A stretch of DNA of 64,000 nucleotides from Actinoplanes sp. KI2 (GCF_025630775.1 NZ_JAOSZE010000038.1:43217-107216), one strand, 5' to 3'. Positions 33,653-42,577 are shown, counted from the first letter of the stretch. Notes: a model not told the origin generated them from the letters alone. Translations and numbers: made by a program.

Positions 33653-35173
33653 TCATTCGCCTAAGAGCAGGCTGAATGTGCTCCCGATTTGCTCGAAAGT
33701 GGTGAGATCCCGAGCCCAATCCGTCCGCGGCGTCCGCCAGTCGAGGACGAAGATCTTCTTGGCCGCCGGGTCGGCGATCACCACCTGCATGGCGCGCATC
33801 GTGGCGCCGCCGTGCCGATAGGTGAACTCCCACACCGTCGCCTGCTGCCGCGGCAGCACGTCGTCGGGCTCCTGCACGATCCGGATCCGGCGGTACCCGG
33901 GCAGGCCGGCCGTCGCCTCCTCGCCGGTGAGCATGGCCACCGTGTTGGCCGGCATCGGCGCGACGCGCAGGGACAGCCGCGGCGCGCCGTGCGGGCCGGT
34001 GGCCGAGAAGGGATCGGACGTGGCGACACTCCACGACCGCGGCAACGCTATCCGGAACTGGCCGGGCCGGGAATGCCAGGCGTAGTCGGCCGGTGCGGCG
34101 GCCGGTGTGGCCTCGGTCTGCGTCGCGGCGGTCGGCGTCTGGGCGGTGGGCGGCCTGCCGGGCCGGGTCACCACGAGAACCGTGACCAGCGCCGCGATCA
34201 GCACGACCAGGGCGGCGACCAGCGTCACGGTCTGCCGGCCGGCCCGGCGCGGCGCGGCCGGCCGGCCCGCCGCCGGCTCCCTCGACGGGCGGCCCGAGGC
34301 GGGCAGCGCCGGGCGGTCGGCCGGCGGGTGGTCGGCCGGCGGGTGGTCGGCCGGCGGGTGGAGAACCGCGCGCAGCCCGTCCTCCACCGCGGGCGGCGCA
34401 AGCCGGGCGGCCGGGTCGACCCGCAGCAGGCCCGCGATCACCGGGGCGAGCGCGCCGGCCCGGACCGGCGGATCGGGCGGGCCCTCGGTGAGCGCCAGCA
34501 GCGTCGCTGCCGTGGTGTCCCGGGCGAACGGCGGGTGCCCCTCGACGGCGTGGTAGAGCGTGGCGCCCAGCGACCACAGGTCCGACTCGGGCAGCGCCAC
34601 CCCGTCGAACAGCCGCTCGGGCGCGAGGTACTTCGGCGAGCCCAGGATGATGCCGGCGGTGGCCAGCGCCCGGACCCCCTCGGCGGTGACCGCCGGGCCG
34701 AAGTCGGTCAGCATCACCCGGCCGTCGTCGGCGATCAGCACGTTGCCCGGCTTGACGTCCAGGTGCAACAGAGCCGCCCGGCGTACGGCGAGCAGCGCAT
34801 CGAGCACCGCGAGCCCGATGCCGGCGACCCGGGCCGGCGGCAGCGCGCCGGACTCGTCGATCACCTGCTGCAGTGAGCGGGACGGCACGTACTCCATGAC
34901 GATCCACGGCTCGTCGTCGCTGGGGATCACGTCCAGCGTGCGCACCACGTTCGGATGACCGATCACGGCGAACGCCCGGGCCTCGCGGACCGTCCACACG
35001 CGGAAGAGATCCTGCTCGTCGGGGGTGAGCCCGTCGGGCAGGGCGCATTTCTTGAGGGCGACCAGATCGTCGGCGGCCTCGTCGTGGGCGAGCCACACAC
35101 CGCCCATGCCCCCGGCGGCGAGCGGTCGCAGGAGCCGGTAGCGCCCGGCGACCTGCTGTCCCACCGTCACCAT
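33653..35173 (-). CDS. Serine/threonine protein kinase with extracytoplasmic domain (copy 2)
   Basis: A 506-residue Hanks-type kinase. Gly loop LAAGGMGGVW, VALK, catalytic loop HLDVKPGN, DFG and YLAPERL. A linker with ADHPPADHPPADRP repeats follows, then a membrane helix (about residues 325-345) and an outside domain of ~150 residues with FRIALPRSWSV and the end FEQIGSTFSLLL. The latter may sense a ligand. Tandem duplicate of the shorter kinase beside it. Met at 35173 preferred over 35194. Confidence 0.9.
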   Translation of the reverse strand: MVTVGQQVAGRYRLLRPLAAGGMGGVWLAHDEAADDLVALKKCALPDGLTPDEQDLFRVWTVREARAFAVIGHPNVVRTLDVIPSDDEPWIVMEYVPSRSLQQVIDESGALPPARVAGIGLAVLDALLAVRRAALLHLDVKPGNVLIADDGRVMLTDFGPAVTAEGVRALATAGIILGSPKYLAPERLFDGVALPESDLWSLGATLYHAVEGHPPFARDTTAATLLALTEGPPDPPVRAGALAPVIAGLLRVDPAARLAPPAVEDGLRAVLHPPADHPPADHPPADRPALPASGRPSREPAAGRPAAPRRAGRQTVTLVAALVVLIAALVTVLVVTRPGRPPTAQTPTAATQTEATPAAAPADYAWHSRPGQFRIALPRSWSVATSDPFSATGPHGAPRLSLRVAPMPANTVAMLTGEEATAGLPGYRRIRIVQEPDDVLPRQQATVWEFTYRHGGATMRAMQVVIADPAAKKIFVLDWRTPRTDWARDLTTFEQIGSTFSLLLGE

Positions 35174-35324
35174 GCCGGCCACCCCGAAGATCAACCAGTG
35201 TCAGTAAGCAAAACCGACCGTACTGCATGGACGCTCAGTAAGGGAGGGATCGCTGTACGGACTCGCGTGGCAGGCGGCGTGGCGTTATGGTCGGCCCTGA
35301 CTTCCTCCGTGGCGAAGCTGGGCG

Positions 35325-36587
35325 ATGAGGCACATGCGGATACCTGGATATGGTCGGCTCTGGCGGGCGCTGCCTCTCCTCTGTGCCGGTCTGCTCTTCG
35401 TGGCGCCCACCGCGGCGCCCGCGGTCGAGCCGGCCCGCTTTCAGGCGGCGCCCTCGGCGGCCGATCTGGCGATCGAGTTCGAGGCGCTGCTCGGTCAGCA
35501 CTCGGTGCTCGCGGCCGACCTGATGCGCAGCCGGATCCGTGGTGACGACGACTTCGTGCAGGCCGCGAACGCCGCGCTGGGCAAGAACACGACGGCCATG
35601 ACGAACCTCGTCGGTCAGTTGTTCGGCAAGGCCTCGGCCGACCAGTTCAGTCCGATGTGGTCGGAGCACATCGTGACACTGTTCTCCTACGCCGGGGCGC
35701 TGGCGGCTCAGGACACCGCCGCCCAGGCGGACGCGCGCAAGGAGCTCGTCGAGTACGAGCAGGAGCTCGGCGACTTCTTCGCGGCGGCGTCGCACGGCCG
35801 GCTGTCCCAGAAGGCGGCCCGCGCGGCGATCGTCGAGCATGTCGGACATCTGACAGCGCAGGCCGACGCGTACGCGGCCAAGGACTACACCGGCGCCGAC
35901 CAGATGTACCGGATGGGCTACCAGCACACGTACGACCTCGGGCTGACCCTCGCCAACGCGCTGTTGCCCGCCGCCGACCGGGCCACGCTGCAGCAACCGC
36001 TCTGGCGGCTGCGCTCCCAGCTGGGCAAGCTGCTCGCCGAGCACGCCGCGCTGGTGGAGGACCTGACCCGGGCCGCGGTGACCCGCTCCCCCGACTTCGC
36101 CGCCTCCGGCCAGATGATCAACGGGAACACCCGCGACCTCGCGGCCTCGATCGACACGCTGTTCGGGGCGGCCGCGGCCAAGCAGTTCCAGTCGCTCTGG
36201 GCCGATCACGTCGAGCAGCTGGTGGCGTACGCGAGCGCCGAGGCCTCCGGCGACACGGGCGGACAGGCCCGGGCCAAGACCGAGATGGCCGACGTCGAGA
36301 AGCGGATGGGTGCCTTCCTCTCCGGCGCCACCGGGAAGCGGATCAGCACCGCCGACCTCACCGCCGCGCTGCAGAAGCACGACATGATGCTGATGAAGCA
36401 CGCCGATGCGTACGCGAGCAAGGACTACGTCACCGCGCACGACGTCGCGTACGACACGTACCAGCAGATGTTCGAGCTGGCCCGGACGATGGCTGACGCG
36501 TTCGGGGCGACGGTCGCGGCGAAACTCCCGCACGGCGGGGCACAGACCGGGTACGGCGGCATGGCCGCGGTCGTGGAAAAACGCTGA
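35325..36587 (+). CDS. Exported helical protein with internal duplication
   Basis: A 420-residue exported protein. The signal peptide spans about residues 4-34. Two homologous alpha-helical halves: LLGQHSVLAADLMRS vs LLAEHAALVEDLTRA; FSPMWSEHIVTLFSYAGA vs FQSLWADHVEQLVAYASA; and ADAYAAKDYTGA vs ADAYASKDYVTA. Repeated His residues suggest a metal or haem site, but no known signature is recognised. It ends in a 1-base TGATG overlap with the sortase gene. Confidence 0.7.
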   Translation: MRHMRIPGYGRLWRALPLLCAGLLFVAPTAAPAVEPARFQAAPSAADLAIEFEALLGQHSVLAADLMRSRIRGDDDFVQAANAALGKNTTAMTNLVGQLFGKASADQFSPMWSEHIVTLFSYAGALAAQDTAAQADARKELVEYEQELGDFFAAASHGRLSQKAARAAIVEHVGHLTAQADAYAAKDYTGADQMYRMGYQHTYDLGLTLANALLPAADRATLQQPLWRLRSQLGKLLAEHAALVEDLTRAAVTRSPDFAASGQMINGNTRDLAASIDTLFGAAAAKQFQSLWADHVEQLVAYASAEASGDTGGQARAKTEMADVEKRMGAFLSGATGKRISTADLTAALQKHDMMLMKHADAYASKDYVTAHDVAYDTYQQMFELARTMADAFGATVAAKLPHGGAQTGYGGMAAVVEKR

Positions 36588-37198
36588 TGCCGCCGTACGC
36601 CCGGGTCACCGCCCTCGCCGCCCTCGGCCTGGCGCTGCTGGCCGGCGGGTCGGCGCCGGCCGCGGCCGTGCGCCCGGCCACCGCCGCGGCCGTCGCCCCG
36701 CCGGCGCGTGGCCAGGCTCCCGCCGAGGTGTTCAAGTCGGCGCGCACCTACGACGAGGTCGCCGTGCCGGTGCGGCTGCGCATCCCGGCGCTCGGGGTGG
36801 ACGCCAAGATCGAAAAACTCGGCCTGCAACGGGACGGCACGATCGCGGTCCCGGCCACCACCGACATCGCGGGCTGGTACGAGTACGGCCCGCGCCCCGG
36901 CCAGGCCGGCCCCGCGGTGCTGCTCGGCCACGTCGACTCGCAGGCCGGGCCGGGCATCTTCATCGACCTCTATCGGGCGCGGCCGGGCACCACGGTCCGG
37001 GTCGACCGCGCCGACGGCAGCTCGGTGACGTTCCGGATCACGAAGGTCACCAAGGTGCCGAAGGTGCAGTTCCCCACCGACCTCGTGTACGCGCCCACCC
37101 TCGACCCCACCCTCCGGCTCGTCACCTGCGGCGGCAGCTTCGACCGGGCTCGTGGAAGCTACCGGGACAATGTCATCGCCTTCGCGACCCCGGCCTGA
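36587..37198 (+). CDS. Class E/F-like sortase
   Basis: A 203-residue exported sortase with N-terminal membrane/signal segment (residues 7-28). Catalytic triad: His in VLLGHVDS, Cys in LVTCGGSF, Arg in RGSYRDN. The layout VRLRIPALGVDAKIEKLGL matches the actinobacterial class E/F groups. No LPxTG-like substrate is encoded nearby. The ATG overlaps the upstream stop, so it is coupled to the duplicated helical protein. Confidence 0.88.
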   Translation: MPPYARVTALAALGLALLAGGSAPAAAVRPATAAAVAPPARGQAPAEVFKSARTYDEVAVPVRLRIPALGVDAKIEKLGLQRDGTIAVPATTDIAGWYEYGPRPGQAGPAVLLGHVDSQAGPGIFIDLYRARPGTTVRVDRADGSSVTFRITKVTKVPKVQFPTDLVYAPTLDPTLRLVTCGGSFDRARGSYRDNVIAFATPA

Positions 37199-38279
37199 GC
37201 GCGGGCGGCGCCGGGCCGTCGCGGTGATCGCGCTGCTGCTGGCGCCGCTGCTCGCTCCCGCGCCGGCGCGGGCCGCCGTGCCGCTGCCGGTGGCCGGGGT
37301 GCTCAGCGGTGGCGGCGAGACGACCCTGGTGGTCGACCTGAGCGCCAGCAACGGCACCGGCCGGCGCACCGTCGAGGTCACCCTGAACGGTCAGCAGGAA
37401 CGCGCCGACCTGGTTCCGGTGATGTCCGACGGACTGGCCGTCACGATCGTGGTGGACGCCTCCGCGGCCGGCGCCGCCACCCTGCCGGCCTGGCTGAGCG
37501 CCGCCGCGAGGTTCATCCTCGAGGCGCCCACCAGCACCCAGGCCGTGGTGATCCCCGATCGCCGCCCGGCCACCGCGGCCACCGGTGTGATCCGCGGGCC
37601 GTCCGGCGTGGTCGGGGCGCTGACCGGCATGCGCGCCGACGGCGACCGCGACACCGAGGCGGCGCTGACCCTGGCCCGCACCCAGTTCCCCCGGGTCGAG
37701 ACCGGCCACCGGGTGGTGATGCTCTACACGTCGGCGCCGGACGCCGGCGGGGCCCGCGCCACCGATCTCGCCGACGACTTCCGGGCGGCCGGCACCATCC
37801 TCGTGGTGGTCGGCACCGCCGCGGCCAGCGGCTTCTGGTCCGGCGCGGCCGGGGCGACCGGCGGTTTCTTCGCCCCGGCGAGCGAGCCGGTGGTGGTTCC
37901 CGCCCTCGATCAGGTCGAGTCCACGCTGAGCAACCGCTATCTGGTGTGTTTCGCGACCCCGCCCAAGCTGCCGGCCACGGTGGCCGTCCGGATCGACACC
38001 GGCGACCTGACGCTGACCGGGGACGCCGTGGTGCCCGCGCCGGGCGACGCGCACGGTGGCGGGCCGGCCCGCAGCACGATCATCGGGTCGCTGCTGGGCT
38101 CCGCCGGGCTCGCGGCCGTGCTGGCCGTGGCCATCCTGCTGATCGCGCGCGCCCGGCGACCGCGACCGGTGGCCGGGCCGCCGGCGCTGACCAGCGTCTT
38201 CATCGGGCGTGCCGCCGCGCCCCAGCCGGCCCGCGGCCGGGCGGCCGTGCCCCGGGAGCACGGCACACCCTGGTCATGA
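37170..38279 (+). CDS. Exported VWA-like protein with C-terminal membrane helix
   Basis: A 369-residue protein. Signal peptide (AVAVIALLLAPLLAPAPARA), then a von Willebrand A-like domain (AVTIVVDASAAGAATLP, later VVMLYTSAPDAGG and TILVVVGTAAASG). The canonical DxSxS metal site is incomplete (VDASAAG). A membrane helix lies at about residues 315-335, followed by a short basic tail. It overlaps the sortase 3' end by 29 bases. Operon of three exported proteins; possibly a surface complex. Confidence 0.7.
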   Translation: MSSPSRPRPERGRRRAVAVIALLLAPLLAPAPARAAVPLPVAGVLSGGGETTLVVDLSASNGTGRRTVEVTLNGQQERADLVPVMSDGLAVTIVVDASAAGAATLPAWLSAAARFILEAPTSTQAVVIPDRRPATAATGVIRGPSGVVGALTGMRADGDRDTEAALTLARTQFPRVETGHRVVMLYTSAPDAGGARATDLADDFRAAGTILVVVGTAAASGFWSGAAGATGGFFAPASEPVVVPALDQVESTLSNRYLVCFATPPKLPATVAVRIDTGDLTLTGDAVVPAPGDAHGGGPARSTIIGSLLGSAGLAAVLAVAILLIARARRPRPVAGPPALTSVFIGRAAAPQPARGRAAVPREHGTPWS

Positions 38280-38936
38280 CCCGGCTTCGCGCGGCTTCCG
38301 GGACAGCTCCTTGGCCCGGGCCAGGGCGTTGTCCCAGTCGTCCGGCGGCGCATCGGCGTCGCGCTTGCCGGTGAAATAGCTGGAGTGCGCGAACACTGCC
38401 CAGGCGAGCGCGACCACCGCGACCACCGACACGATCACCTGCAAGATCTGCACGACGTCTTCGAACCGGGAGTGCCACCCCGGGTAGAGCACCTCTCGCA
38501 GCGTGGCCACGCGGTCGATGAGCTTTGCGGCCTCCGGCGTTCGGTCGTACCCGGCAAACTGACCCCAATCGGTCGCATCGGCGGTTATCGCGGCCATCCC
38601 GGCCATCGTTACCACGATGCCGAGGATCAGCGCAGCGGTGCGCGCCCAGCCGCGCCCGCGCAGCAGCCAGATGCCCAGGACGCCATACCCCACGCAGACC
38701 AGCCCAAGCAGCACATCCTGCACTGCGCCGGGCCACCCCTGCAGCAAGGCGGGCGGCTCGATGCCGTAGTCGGTGCGAATCTGGTCCATCAGCGCGGCCA
38801 GCCGGTGCGCCGCCGGGCTGCTCAGCCAGTGCATTTCCAGCAGGCCGTCGAGCAGCAGCAGGAGCCCAACCGGCGCGACCGCCATGGTCATGATCGCCGC
38901 CAGCCGCACCGTACGCGGAGCATCCGTCCTGGTCAT
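38274..38936 (-). CDS. Four-helix membrane protein of unknown function
   Basis: A 220-residue protein with hydrophobic segments at about residues 12-30, 70-90, 98-118 and 164-186. C-terminus is polar and basic (DDWDNALARAKELSRKPREAG). No family recognised. It overlaps the convergent VWA-like gene by 6 bases. Confidence 0.6.
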   Translation of the reverse strand: MTRTDAPRTVRLAAIMTMAVAPVGLLLLLDGLLEMHWLSSPAAHRLAALMDQIRTDYGIEPPALLQGWPGAVQDVLLGLVCVGYGVLGIWLLRGRGWARTAALILGIVVTMAGMAAITADATDWGQFAGYDRTPEAAKLIDRVATLREVLYPGWHSRFEDVVQILQVIVSVVAVVALAWAVFAHSSYFTGKRDADAPPDDWDNALARAKELSRKPREAGS

Positions 38937-38969
38937 GGCTCGGATGATAGATCAACTCCCCAAATCGGA

Positions 38970-39428
38970 TCAGCCCCAGTTCTGCGGAGCGGGCTGACGG
39001 GTGGTGACGTTGATCCGGTTGAAGAAGTTCGTGGTCGCGATCCACAGCACGATCGCCGCCAACTGCTTCTCGTCGAAATGCTTCGCGGCCTCGTCCCAGA
39101 TCTCGTCCGGCACCGCGTCCGCCTGGTCGGCCAGCCGGGTGGCGTACTCGGCGAGGGCCAGCGCGGCCCGCTCCGGGTCGGTGAAGTAGGGCGTCTCCCG
39201 CCACACCGGCACCGCGAACAGCCGGTCGTCGCTCTCGCCGGCCTTGCGCATCTGCCGGGCGCCGGAGTCGACGCACGGCCCGCACCCGTTGATCTGGCTG
39301 GCCCGCAGGTGCACGAGCGCGAGCACGGCCGGGTCGACGCCGGCCGAGTGCGCCGACTTGTAGAGGATGTTGACGGCCTTCGTGGTGTCCGGCAGCAGCC
39401 CGGCGGGGTTGGTGAGACGAGCGGTCAT
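38970..39428 (-). CDS. AhpD-like carboxymuconolactone decarboxylase family protein
   Basis: A 152-residue CMD/AhpD-family protein with the redox motif ASQINGCGPCVDSGARQM, a CxxC followed by a near-catalytic polar residue. Likely acts in peroxide or thiol redox defence. It is divergent from an ECF41 sigma factor, and this CMD-ECF41 pairing is characteristic. An ECF41-type promoter lies in front of it. Confidence 0.88.
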   Translation of the reverse strand: MTARLTNPAGLLPDTTKAVNILYKSAHSAGVDPAVLALVHLRASQINGCGPCVDSGARQMRKAGESDDRLFAVPVWRETPYFTDPERAALALAEYATRLADQADAVPDEIWDEAAKHFDEKQLAAIVLWIATTNFFNRINVTTRQPAPQNWG

Positions 39429-39492
39429 CGTCTTTCTCCTTCGATTTCTCCCGGCGCCGTCACATCGGCGCGCTCTGGTTCGTCGGTGGGTA

Positions 39493-39519
39493 GACGAAAG
39501 CCGCACGGGGAATGTGACC
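39493..39519 (-). promoter_or_regulatory. ECF41-type promoter for the AhpD-like gene
   Basis: On the minus strand: GGTCACA (39519-39513), a 16-base spacer, then CGTC (39496-39493). The known ECF41 target motif is TGTCACA-N16-CGTC, so only one base differs. It sits 65 bases before the AhpD-like ATG. Confidence 0.7.
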
Positions 39520-39521
39520 GA

Positions 39522-39537
39522 TGTGGCATAAGCCACA
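39522..39537. promoter_or_regulatory. Inverted repeat in front of the ECF41 sigma gene
   Basis: TGTGGCATAAGCCACA: 6-bp arms with a 4-base centre, 17 bases upstream of the sigma factor ATG. Could be an operator or a small hairpin in the leader. Confidence 0.35.
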
Positions 39538-39553
39538 AAGGGGGCGGTCGACG

Positions 39554-40378
39554 ATGGACGACGTGGTGCTGGCGGAGCGGTTCGAGGCGAACCGGCCGCG
39601 GTTGCGGGCGGTGGCGCTGCGCATGCTGGGCAACACCGCCGAGGCCGACGACGCGGTGCAGGAGGCGTGGCTGCGGCTGAGCCGCACCGGCGGCGACGAC
39701 GTCGCCAACCTCTCGGCGTGGCTGACCACCGTGGTCGGCCGGGTCTGCCTGGACATGCTGCGGACACGTACCGCGCGACGGGAGGACGAGTGTCCCGCGG
39801 AGCCGCCGGCCACCGAGGTGACCCCCGAGGAGCAGGCGATGCTGGCCGATTCGGTCGGCCTCGCCCTGCTGGTCGTGCTGGACACGCTCACCCCGGCCGA
39901 ACGGCTCGCCTTCGTGCTGCACGACCTGTTCGCGGTCTCGTTCGAGGAGATCGCGCCGGTCGTCGGCCGGTCACCGGACGCGACCCGCCAGCTCGCCAGC
40001 CGGGCCCGCCGCCGGGTACGCACCACCCCGAACGTCGGCACGCCCGCCGACCGCCGGCTGGTCGACGCGTTCATCGAGGCCTCCCGCGGCGGCGACCTGG
40101 GCACCCTGCTGACGTTGCTCGACCCGGACGTGGAGATCCGGATCGGACCGGTCAGCCAGCAGCGCGGCGCCGGCGTGGTGGCCCGGTTCTTCAACGGCCG
40201 CGCCCAGGGCGCCCGGCCGGCCCTGCTCGACGGCGTGCTCGGGATCGCCGTGGTGGAGCACGGCAAGGTCAAGGTCGCCCTCCGGGTGACCACCGACGGC
40301 GGCCGGATCACCGTGTTCGAGGCGATCACGGACCCCTCGCAGGTGGCCGCGCTCGACGTTGAGCTGCTAAAGCACTAA
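39554..40378 (+). CDS. ECF41-family RNA polymerase sigma factor
   Basis: A 274-residue sigma factor. Region 2: VALRMLGNTAEADDAVQEAWLRLSR. Region 4: LTPAERLAFVLHDLFAVSFEEIAPVVGRS. The C-terminal extension is SnoaL-like and contains DGGR near the end, a hallmark of ECF41, where this domain replaces an anti-sigma factor. Next to it is the AhpD-like partner with a matching promoter. The internal ATG at 39554 is chosen; the frame opens further upstream. Confidence 0.92.
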   Translation: MDDVVLAERFEANRPRLRAVALRMLGNTAEADDAVQEAWLRLSRTGGDDVANLSAWLTTVVGRVCLDMLRTRTARREDECPAEPPATEVTPEEQAMLADSVGLALLVVLDTLTPAERLAFVLHDLFAVSFEEIAPVVGRSPDATRQLASRARRRVRTTPNVGTPADRRLVDAFIEASRGGDLGTLLTLLDPDVEIRIGPVSQQRGAGVVARFFNGRAQGARPALLDGVLGIAVVEHGKVKVALRVTTDGGRITVFEAITDPSQVAALDVELLKH

Positions 40379-40413
40379 GAGTTCGACGTCGAGCTGCTAC
40401 AGCACCAGGACGA
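40354..40413 (+). repeat. 30-bp duplication of the sigma gene 3' end
   Basis: The last codons of the sigma gene (DVELLKH-stop) recur in the same frame 30 bases later as DVELLQHQ, beyond the stop codon and running into the convergent oxidoreductase 3' end. Confidence 0.75.
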
Positions 40414-41356
40414 TCCGCCCGTTGGTGTCGCCGGCGGCCTGACGCTCCCAGGCCTCGGCGACGTCGGCGAACGGCACCAGCTGGTGCGCGACGGTGAGCC
40501 GCCCGGCGGCGGCATACGCGGCCACCTCGGCGAGCGACTCGGCCCGCTGCGCCACCGAGAGCGCGTTGTTGGTGTAGCCGAGCAGCCGCAGCGAGCCGCT
40601 GCGCAGCGTCGCCGAGTCGATCGGCGCGGTCGGCGCGGCCGAGCCACCGAGGTTGACCAGCCGGCCGCCCGGCCGCAGCACCCGCAGCGCGGCCGCGGCC
40701 GGCACCCCGAAGACCGGGTCGAGCACCAGGTCGGCCGGGCCGGAGGCGACCCGCAGCCGGTCCGCGAGCGTGCCCGGGTCGTCGTCGGGGAGCAGCTGGA
40801 CGGCCTCCTCGGCACCGAGCCGGATCGCCCGCTCGAGCGCCGCCACCGAGCGGGACACCGCGATCACCCGGCCCGCGCCGGACAGCAGCGCGAGCTGGAT
40901 CGCGGCCTGGCCGACCACGCCGCCGGCGCCGAGCACCACCACGGTCTCCCCCGGCGTCAGCCCACCGGTACGGGTCAGCGCCGAGTGCGCCGCCACCGCG
41001 GAGAGCCCGAGCGCCGCGACCAACGGCAGCGGCACCCCGCGCGGCAGCGGCACGACGTCCACAAAGGGCACCGACACGGCCGCCGCCATGCTCCCGTCGC
41101 CGGGCCGCATCCCGGCCGAGGTGGCGAACCACACCGGCGTGCCGTCGTCGCGGTGGCCGACGCCCTGCACCCCCGGCACGTACGGCGTGGCCGGCAGGCC
41201 GAAATAGCTGGTGCCGGAAGCGCAGAGCAGGTCGAGCGGGGTGATCGGCGCGGCCGCCACGGTGATCGGCACCTCGCCCACGCCCGGCACCGGCGCCGGC
41301 CGCTTCTCCAGCGCCGGTGGCCGGCCGCAGATCCGCAGCACGGCCGCGGGGATCAT
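40397..41356 (-). CDS. Zinc-type alcohol dehydrogenase/quinone oxidoreductase family protein
   Basis: A 319-residue MDR-family oxidoreductase. N-terminal GroES-like domain (ITPLDLLCASGTSYFGLP; PYVPGVQGVGHR). Rossmann motif VVVLGAGGVVGQAAIQLA. No structural zinc Cys cluster, so it belongs to the zinc-independent quinone-reductase branch. Last gene of the five-gene operon with LigA, LigB, a lyase and a CoA-transferase; it overlaps ligA by 4 bases. Probably reduces an aromatic or ring-opened intermediate. Confidence 0.82.
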   Translation of the reverse strand: MIPAAVLRICGRPPALEKRPAPVPGVGEVPITVAAAPITPLDLLCASGTSYFGLPATPYVPGVQGVGHRDDGTPVWFATSAGMRPGDGSMAAAVSVPFVDVVPLPRGVPLPLVAALGLSAVAAHSALTRTGGLTPGETVVVLGAGGVVGQAAIQLALLSGAGRVIAVSRSVAALERAIRLGAEEAVQLLPDDDPGTLADRLRVASGPADLVLDPVFGVPAAAALRVLRPGGRLVNLGGSAAPTAPIDSATLRSGSLRLLGYTNNALSVAQRAESLAEVAAYAAAGRLTVAHQLVPFADVAEAWERQAAGDTNGRIVLVL

Positions 41357-41715
41357 GTCGCGATGTCCGGGTACGGCAGCGCGAAGTGCGCCATCCGCGC
41401 GCCGTACGCCTTCTGGTATTCGAGCGGCTCGGTGTTGTCCCGCTCGAACATCGCGATGAACAGGGTCAGCGTGAGGAACGGGTGCGCGCCCAGCTCGAAC
41501 AGCTTGCAGTGATCGTGCTCGACAAGCGCGTCGCGCTCCTCGTCCGTCAGCCGCTGCCAGGTGCTCGCCTCCGCCGTGAGGCAGTTGAGCACGGCGTTCG
41601 AGAGAGAAGCCTCCCACCACGTGACGAGCTCGCGAGGATCGGAACGGTAGCGCTCGACGAGCGAGGGGTCGCGGTCCACCGTGTACAGAAACTTGTTCAG
41701 CAAATACTTGCTCAT
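41353..41715 (-). CDS. Extradiol dioxygenase small subunit, LigA-like
   Basis: A 120-residue all-helical LigA-type subunit: KFLYTVDRDPSLVERYRSDP near the start, then LTDEERDALVEHDHCKLFELGAHPFLTLTLF. In protocatechuate 4,5-dioxygenase the small subunit closes the active site of LigB. It overlaps both neighbours by 4 bases (stop/start), which ensures equal synthesis with the large subunit. Confidence 0.88.
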   Translation of the reverse strand: MSKYLLNKFLYTVDRDPSLVERYRSDPRELVTWWEASLSNAVLNCLTAEASTWQRLTDEERDALVEHDHCKLFELGAHPFLTLTLFIAMFERDNTEPLEYQKAYGARMAHFALPYPDIAT

Positions 41716-42575
41716 GCCGGAACTCCGTTCGGGTACCAGGTGAAGTAAGCCTCCATGGTGTGGAACAAATCAAGGGTGTCGACGTGATCGGCCTTCGCCC
41801 CGGCGCCCGCCACGCCCATCATCAGCATGAAGTCCATGAAGCCGTGGGTGGCGTTGCCCGGTGCGTGCAGGCTCTCCAGGGACACCTCGCGCAGGCAGCT
41901 GTCCAGGTCGCCGGTCGCGATCCACTCGACCGCCCGGCGGTCGAACTCCGGGTCCGGCCCGTGCGGCCCGAACTGCCGGGGCCCGCCCAGCTCCAGCGAC
42001 AGGTGCCCGGTGCCGATGATCGCGACGCGCAGATGCGACGGCCACTCCTCGACGATCTTGCGGATCGCCGTGCCGAGGGCCACGAATCGCGACGGCTGCG
42101 GCAGCGGCGGCGCGAAGATGTTCGTGTAGATCGGCACGATCGGCAGGTCCGCCTCGGGCCGCAGCGTGATGATCGGGCAGGTGACGCTGTGGTCGATCCG
42201 CAGCTCGTTGCTGAACGCCAGGTCGAAGCCCGCGTCCAGGCCGGCCCGCAGGATGTGCGCGGACAGGTCCTCCTGGCCCTTGAGCAGCATCCGCGGCAGG
42301 CCGAACTCGCGCTCCTCGTTGTACCAGTTGGCGTCGTAGAACGGCGCCTTGCCGACCAGGAACTGCGGCATGTTGTCCAGCCACAGCTGGTGGAAGTGGT
42401 CGGAGCCGACCATCACCAGCACGTCCGGGTTGGCCTTGGTGAGCGTCTCCCGGAACGCGGTGATCTTCCGGACCCACTCGTCGGCGAACGGCGGCCGGTC
42501 CTCGGCGGTCGAGGTGCTGGCGCGGTAGTAGAACGGGTGATGCGTCGAGGCGATGACCGCGACGATGCTGGCCAT
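41712..42575 (-). CDS. Extradiol dioxygenase large subunit, LigB-like
   Basis: A 287-residue class III extradiol dioxygenase. Candidate Fe ligands: His in ASTHHPF near residue 12 and His in GSDHFHQLW near residue 60. The C-terminal acid is in one of the later conserved segments. The catalytic base is probably His in DHSVTCP or GTGHLSLELGG. Cleaves a catecholic ring adjacent to the hydroxyls (protocatechuate, gallate or a methylated analogue). Substrate cannot be fixed from sequence alone. Confidence 0.88.
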   Translation of the reverse strand: MASIVAVIASTHHPFYYRASTSTAEDRPPFADEWVRKITAFRETLTKANPDVLVMVGSDHFHQLWLDNMPQFLVGKAPFYDANWYNEEREFGLPRMLLKGQEDLSAHILRAGLDAGFDLAFSNELRIDHSVTCPIITLRPEADLPIVPIYTNIFAPPLPQPSRFVALGTAIRKIVEEWPSHLRVAIIGTGHLSLELGGPRQFGPHGPDPEFDRRAVEWIATGDLDSCLREVSLESLHAPGNATHGFMDFMLMMGVAGAGAKADHVDTLDLFHTMEAYFTWYPNGVPA

Positions 42576-42577
42576 TG

